Assembly: GCA_043802425.1 (NCBI GenBank)
Contig: JAZDLA010000074.1
Span: 1-18,444 of the forward strand
Length of the DNA: 18,444 nucleotides
Source of the DNA: JAGUYA01 sp043802425
GTDB lineage: Bacteria > Omnitrophota > Gorgyraeia > Gygaellales > Profunditerraquicolaceae
Direction of reading: 5' to 3'
The notes beneath the pieces are model-generated. The model did no database searches. It was given only the letters and a program-made list of their open reading frames with translations, and was not told the origin of the DNA. The translations under genes were made by a program, and so were the position numbers. Of this stretch, positions 14,275 to 18,444 are shown one piece after another (the first letter of the stretch is position 1; each line of letters starts with the position of its first letter).

Positions 14275-14352
14275 GGCCCCATCGTCTAGCCTGGTCTAGG
14301 ACGCTAGGTTCTCAGCCTATAAACACCGGTTCAAATCCGGTTGGGGCTACCA
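14275..14352 (+). tRNA. tRNA-Glu (CTC anticodon)
   Basis: This 78-base tRNA has an encoded CCA. The acceptor GGCCCCA pairs with TGGGGCT, with a G-U pair at the end. The D arm GTCT/GGAC resembles other bacterial tRNA-Glu genes. The anticodon stem CTAGG/CCTAT holds loop TTCTCAG and anticodon CTC at 14311-14313, and its top pair (C27, U43) is mismatched. The T stem is ACCGG/CCGGT around TTCAAAT. It reads the GAG codon. It runs opposite to both flanking protein genes and ends two bases before the stop codon of the convergent adaptor gene. Confidence 0.93.
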
Positions 14353-14353
14353 A

Positions 14354-15643
14354 CTAAAAGGTCATCTCTTCTATGCCGGAGATCTTAACCTTAGAGTTAT
14401 CTTTCAAATCTCCCTGTGATTCTAAAACTACCAGATCACCGTCCTTTAGCCCTTCTTTGATCTGCACATAATCGCTAGTCATATAGCCTACAGTGACCTT
14501 GCGTAGCTGTAAAGTGCCGGTCTGTGTTTCATCTTCCCCTGTTTGCAGGGATTCTTTGGGTATAACTGGCACCAAGTTCATCCCTCTGCCGCCGGTAGCC
14601 AGACACGTTACCGGGACAACAAAGGCATCTTTCAGGGCGACAATCAAAATTTCTGCGCGGGCAAACATGCCGGGAAATAAAATACTTTCTGGGTTAGGGA
14701 CTTTGATTTTGACTGTGAGCGTTCTGCTTTTTCCTTCTACTATGGGGAAAATACTATCTACGCTCCCTTCAAAGATAACGGTAGGGTGGGCATCCACATA
14801 AATTTTCGCCTTCTGGCCCAATTTTAGTTTATTAATATCCCTTTCTACCACTCCCACCTCCACAAATATCTCGTATATTTCTAAGAGCGAACTCATCTTA
14901 TCCTGAGGCGTGACGAACTCGCCTTCTTCTTTTTTACGCGGCCCCATCACGCCGTTCCTGCTAGCGTAGAGACAAGTCTTGCTTAATTCGTTGTCCACCA
15001 AGTCTAATTCATTCTTTGTGGTTTCTACCTGGAATTTAGCACTCTCGCACTCCAGTTCTACTTCTTCGAATTTTGATTTAAGAATTGCCCCTGCTTCGTA
15101 GAGCTTTTTATGCACCTCTAATTTCTTGAGGATAGAATTGTAAGCTGCCCGGGCAGCATTCAATTTATTTTTGGAATAGGCAACCCTAAGCAGCATATCC
15201 TTGGGGTCCAAACAGGCAATGCATTCTCCCTTTTCTATGTGTTCGCCTTCGCGGAAGTTTATGTTTTTTATGGTTCCGTTAACCTCGAATTTTAGTTCGG
15301 TTTCGGTTTTGCCTTTGACTGTACCCATGACCGGTAAGATATCCTGGAAATCAGTAGATTTGGCCCGCAGCGTTCTTACTAGTATGGGCCGGGCTTCTTC
15401 CTGAGAGGGGGGAGGGGTTATTTCTTCTTTTTTGCTGGGCGTGGGAATTTCTTTCTTGGCCTGCTTGGGGGTCTCCTTTTTGGGAGGAGAGCTTTCTTTC
15501 TGGGTTACACTCCTGCTTATCTCTCTAGCGGGTGCTTTTTCTTTAGTAAGTTTTAAGGTGGTTTTTAACATCCCCCAGCCAATAAAAATTATCCAGAAAA
15601 TGATGAATGCGCCGATGAATAGCTGCATTTTCTGAAGTTTCAT
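14354..15643 (-). CDS. RND efflux periplasmic adaptor (HlyD/AcrA-type)
   Basis: This 429-residue membrane-fusion protein links an inner-membrane RND pump to an outer-membrane channel. It is anchored by an N-terminal transmembrane helix (about 7-26) rather than a lipid. A long Lys/Pro/Glu/Ser-rich linker follows (about 33-84) and is unusual for the family. The folded part has a lipoyl/barrel-sandwich first half (GTVKGKTETELKFEVNGTI, FREGEHIEKGE), a short helical hairpin (about 150-225) and the second lipoyl half (CLYASRNGVMG, KKEEGEFVTPQDKM). Beta-barrel and membrane-proximal domains follow, ending at VKISGIEEMTF. The start is set by AGGAGG (complement of 15648-15653), which overlaps the stop of the RND gene. 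It lies downstream of the pump; many systems have the opposite order. Its stop is two bases from the convergent tRNA-Glu. Confidence 0.93.
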   Translation of the reverse strand: MKLQKMQLFIGAFIIFWIIFIGWGMLKTTLKLTKEKAPAREISRSVTQKESSPPKKETPKQAKKEIPTPSKKEEITPPPSQEEARPILVRTLRAKSTDFQDILPVMGTVKGKTETELKFEVNGTIKNINFREGEHIEKGECIACLDPKDMLLRVAYSKNKLNAARAAYNSILKKLEVHKKLYEAGAILKSKFEEVELECESAKFQVETTKNELDLVDNELSKTCLYASRNGVMGPRKKEEGEFVTPQDKMSSLLEIYEIFVEVGVVERDINKLKLGQKAKIYVDAHPTVIFEGSVDSIFPIVEGKSRTLTVKIKVPNPESILFPGMFARAEILIVALKDAFVVPVTCLATGGRGMNLVPVIPKESLQTGEDETQTGTLQLRKVTVGYMTSDYVQIKEGLKDGDLVVLESQGDLKDNSKVKISGIEEMTF

Positions 15644-15651
15644 ACTGCCTC

Positions 15652-18444
15652 CTATCTTCCCGTCAATCTCAGATCCTTGAAGATCATATAAATACAGGGG
15701 ATCACAAATAAATTTAAAAAGGTTGCGAATATTAATCCGCCGATCACAGTAATCGCTAAAGGTGACCAGAGGCTGGAAGACTCGCTTTTATCCATGGCCA
15801 TGGGAATAAGGCCTAAGATGGTGGTCAGCGAAGTCGCCATTATCGGCCTTAATCTATCGTGAGAAGCGACAACGACTGCCTGGTAGACGCCACTCTTTGT
15901 GCCATAATCATAAGAGCGAGTCTGTTTTAAGAAATTAATCCTGTCAATTAAAACTATGGCATTATTTACTACAATTCCTCCCAGCATAATCACCCCGATT
16001 AAAACCCCTATTCCCACAGGGATATGCGCGATACGTAAGGCAATGATGGTTCCCATTGCTGCCAAGGGTACGGTCATGAGGATGATAAATGGTTGAGAGA
16101 AAGATTCAAAGAGGCCGGCCAAAAGCATATATACCAGGACCAAACTTAAAATGAGCGCAAAGCTAAGTTCCTTTTGATTCTGTATCATTCTATCATAATT
16201 GCCCCCTAATTGCCAAAAATAATCCTTGGGCAATTTTAAATCCTTTAAGACCTCTCTTACTTTATCCGCAGCCGTACCTAAGGCCAGCCCTCCGGTATTG
16301 GCGCTTACCTGGACCATGCGCGATTTATTCTTACGCCAGATTTCACTTGGTCCCACGTCATATTTAAAATGGACGAGTTGCGATAAATACACCTGTTCTC
16401 TGTCCGGAGTTACTAAACTGATTCTGCGCATAGCCTCAAAAGTCCGACGGTATTTTTCTTCCAGGCGCACGATGGTTTCCGTTTCCTTTGCCTCTTGGGA
16501 GGCAAAAGGCGACCATCGTTCAACCGCTGACTTTTCGCTAAAGCGAACCAGGGGTTCTTCCGTTCCGCGATAACGCGTAGCTACTAAGCCGCGCATATGT
16601 GTATGCAGGGCAAGGGCGATGTCTTGCGCGGTTAGTCCAAACATCGCCGCCTCTTTTTTGTCAATAACCAGGCGCATCTCGGGCCGGCCTTCGCGCATCC
16701 TGATTTTAGTATCGGTAAATTTAGGGATGGTTTGGATTCTTTGCGCGATTTGTATAGCCAGTTTCTTTAAGGCCTCGTAATCGTAACCATAGAGCTCCAT
16801 AAGGATTTCTTTTGTACCGACCTCCTCGGGCTCTTCGTAATAGATGAACGCCGGGTCTAGATTATCCGTATAAGGACGCATCTCGTTGATAATCTCGGCG
16901 GTAGCCTTGGCCCTTTTGCTTAGGGGCAACAACTCTATATAAATCTTGCTTGACCATGGCTCTACCTTTGCCGTGGCAGTCTTGATCTCAGGGATTTTAG
17001 AGATATATTTTTCTACCTGCGCAACAATTTTATCCGAGATCTCTAATTTAGTCCCAGTGGGCATTTCCACAAATACGGTAAATTTATTCTGTTCGGCAAT
17101 GCCGATAAACTCTCTCTCTAATTTTTTAGCTTCTTGTAGAACCCGCATAAAGCAGACCAGCACAAGGATAACGATCAGATAGCGTAACGATAGCGCGATA
17201 GCAATCACCTTTTTATATATGGTCTGGAATTTCTCTGCCCAAGAGATTACGGGAACAACAGGTTTTTCTACAAGAATGGAAGTTACGCTTGGTATTTGTG
17301 TGGGGCTATTAGGCCCAGGTATAGGAGGGGAGGGTGGGCTTATCTTAAGTTTAGCTACTAACATCGGTACTAAGGTAACTGCAGCTAAAAGTGAAGCCAG
17401 GAGCGAATAGGCGATAGTCAGGGCAATACCGCTGTAAAGCATTCTGATCTCGGGGTTGATAAAGACCAGGGGCAAGAATACGATGATGGTAGTTAAGGTG
17501 GAAGCAGTGATAGCCAAAAACATTTCATTAGTCCCGCTGATAGCTGATTCCTGCGCCGTTATTTTTAATTGACCTTGCGATAATACCTGCGTATCGCCGT
17601 TGGCGAGCTTCTTCCTTTTTTTTAAGATATTATCTATGACTACGATAGCATTATCCAATAGCATCCCTACGCCTAAGGCTAAGCCGCTTAAGGTCATGAC
17701 ATTCAGGGTGAGTTTGCTAAAAAACATGAGTGAGAAAGTAAATAAAACCGAAAGGGGGATACTGGAAGCAATAATCAGAACTATCGGCGGGCTCCTAAAA
17801 AAAACGAAGAGAATCATGGAGACTAGAATCGCCCCCAGGCCTAATGATAATTTCACCTGGTTTACCGCTTGTTGTATAGCTTCGGCCTGATTAAAAGTAG
17901 GGGTAATCTCGATATCTTTATCCAGAGTCTGGTTTAAATGCTTTAGCTCTTTATGTACCAGCTGCGCTATCCTGACGGTATTAGCTGTGGATTCCTTTTG
18001 GATATAGATGGATACTACGGGTTGGGCGTTTATCCGTGCGAAAGCCACGGGTTCTAAATAAGAGTCTTTCACCTGGGCTACGTCTTTTAAACGGATAATC
18101 GAACCCTCTTTAGTTGTGGCGATGGCCAGGTTTTCTAAATCCGCCAGCCTCTGGAATTCCCCGATAGTCCTGACCAGATATTTATCTTTGATTTGTTTTA
18201 TTTCGCCTACCAGGAGGTTAGCATTGTTAAGGTTGATAATATCTACCACCTGGTTTATGGAGAGGGCGTAAGACTGTAGTTTTATCTGGTCTATTTCAAT
18301 AATAATTTTACCTTCCCTGCCCCCGACGATTTCAGCGCGGGCAACTCCTTCAATCCTCTGGATGCGCTCTTTTATCTTGTCGTCGACAACCTTACGTATC
18401 TCTTCGGGCGTGCGGCTGTCGCTGGTTACCGCCAGAATCATAAT
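15652..18444 (-). CDS. RND-family efflux transporter (HAE1/AcrB-like), 5' end outside window
   Basis: This is an inner-membrane, proton-driven efflux pump; the open frame reaches the window edge. About 930 residues are visible, and roughly 130-145 N-terminal residues are missing. The first visible part matches the AcrB pore domain (IQRIEGVARAEIVGG). The first membrane domain has FRSPPIVLIIASSIPLSVLFTF and LALGVGMLLDNAIVVIDNI, with Asp-Asn (visible residues 263-264) where AcrB has Asp-Asp. A proline-rich cytoplasmic stretch (about 369-386) precedes the second half. That half ends in a membrane domain with GIVVNNAIVLIDRIN, Asn replacing the AcrB lysine, then RLRPIMATSLTTILGLIPMA. Such replacements are common among SwrC-like RND pumps, so the pump is probably functional. 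The substrate is unknown. The adaptor gene follows after eight bases. Confidence 0.94.
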   Translation of the reverse strand: MMILAVTSDSRTPEEIRKVVDDKIKERIQRIEGVARAEIVGGREGKIIIEIDQIKLQSYALSINQVVDIINLNNANLLVGEIKQIKDKYLVRTIGEFQRLADLENLAIATTKEGSIIRLKDVAQVKDSYLEPVAFARINAQPVVSIYIQKESTANTVRIAQLVHKELKHLNQTLDKDIEITPTFNQAEAIQQAVNQVKLSLGLGAILVSMILFVFFRSPPIVLIIASSIPLSVLFTFSLMFFSKLTLNVMTLSGLALGVGMLLDNAIVVIDNILKKRKKLANGDTQVLSQGQLKITAQESAISGTNEMFLAITASTLTTIIVFLPLVFINPEIRMLYSGIALTIAYSLLASLLAAVTLVPMLVAKLKISPPSPPIPGPNSPTQIPSVTSILVEKPVVPVISWAEKFQTIYKKVIAIALSLRYLIVILVLVCFMRVLQEAKKLEREFIGIAEQNKFTVFVEMPTGTKLEISDKIVAQVEKYISKIPEIKTATAKVEPWSSKIYIELLPLSKRAKATAEIINEMRPYTDNLDPAFIYYEEPEEVGTKEILMELYGYDYEALKKLAIQIAQRIQTIPKFTDTKIRMREGRPEMRLVIDKKEAAMFGLTAQDIALALHTHMRGLVATRYRGTEEPLVRFSEKSAVERWSPFASQEAKETETIVRLEEKYRRTFEAMRRISLVTPDREQVYLSQLVHFKYDVGPSEIWRKNKSRMVQVSANTGGLALGTAADKVREVLKDLKLPKDYFWQLGGNYDRMIQNQKELSFALILSLVLVYMLLAGLFESFSQPFIILMTVPLAAMGTIIALRIAHIPVGIGVLIGVIMLGGIVVNNAIVLIDRINFLKQTRSYDYGTKSGVYQAVVVASHDRLRPIMATSLTTILGLIPMAMDKSESSSLWSPLAITVIGGLIFATFLNLFVIPCIYMIFKDLRLTGR

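Noticed and set aside
14304..14320. Reading the tRNA at 14275 as tRNA-Arg(TCT) by shifting the anticodon loop one base.
   Set aside because: The four sound stem pairs TAGG/CCTA frame a seven-base loop that gives CTC, and the D arm resembles tRNA-Glu.
17219..17410. A + strand open frame opposite the proline-rich part of the RND gene that looks hydrophobic and glycine-rich.
   Set aside because: It is the complement of Pro-rich coding sequence, which gives Gly-rich runs; it has no ribosome binding site or homology that I can recognise.
1..18444. CRISPR arrays, prophage, integrase, transposase or insertion-sequence ends.
   Set aside because: No regularly spaced direct repeats of 20-50 bases, no recombinase-like protein and no terminal inverted repeats with target duplications were seen on either strand.

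Overview
The window is from a Gram-negative-type bacterium. It has signal-peptide and lipoprotein secretion, an RND efflux pump with a periplasmic adaptor, CCA-encoding tRNA genes, the MEP isoprenoid pathway (dxs) and a ferredoxin-dependent 2-oxoacid oxidoreductase. Gene content, moderate GC, densely overlapping genes and frequent starts without a Shine-Dalgarno sequence fit an uncultured anaerobic lineage such as Candidatus Omnitrophota. That placement is inference, because no rRNA or other phylogenetic marker is present.

Region 1 (1-10502, + strand) is one long co-directional block. It runs: the 3' end of rny (RNase Y); a ymdB-type phosphodiesterase; a secreted GH39-like protein; xseA and xseB (exonuclease VII); dxs; a four-gene 2-oxoacid:ferredoxin oxidoreductase (ferredoxin, alpha, beta, gamma); gltX; a previously uncalled 55-residue lipoprotein; tRNA-Gln(CUG); and tRNA-Leu(GAG). 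Most junctions are ATGA or TAATG overlaps or short gaps. A hairpin terminator at 10511-10552 closes the block. The exceptions to tight packing are 215-304 and 8245-8304, both rich in short repeats.

Region 2 (10561-14205, - strand) is a three-gene signalling operon: a FIST-domain protein, then a one-TM GAF histidine kinase, then a REC-GGDEF response regulator that starts at GTG. It reads as a complete pathway from ligand sensor to cyclic-di-GMP output. Region 3 holds tRNA-Glu(CUC) at 14275-14352 on the + strand, with its own near-consensus sigma-70 promoter, wedged between the two - strand operons. Region 4 (14354-18444, - strand) is an RND efflux transporter, cut by the window edge, followed by its HlyD-type adaptor.

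I see no CRISPR array, phage, transposase or obvious defence island. The most interesting signals are departures from family consensus inside apparently ordinary genes. The GH39-like protein lacks its acid/base glutamate (WSAPD instead of WNEPN). XseA has GHQIN where GHETD is normal, changing a catalytic Asp to Asn. YmdB has GDH instead of GNH. The GluRS is about 30 residues short in the zinc-knuckle region and is linked to a tRNA-Gln gene. Other signals are a four-copy 7-bp repeat inside vorB, a tandem duplication that spans a stop codon and supplies the next gene's ribosome binding site, and the FIST/kinase/GGDEF module.
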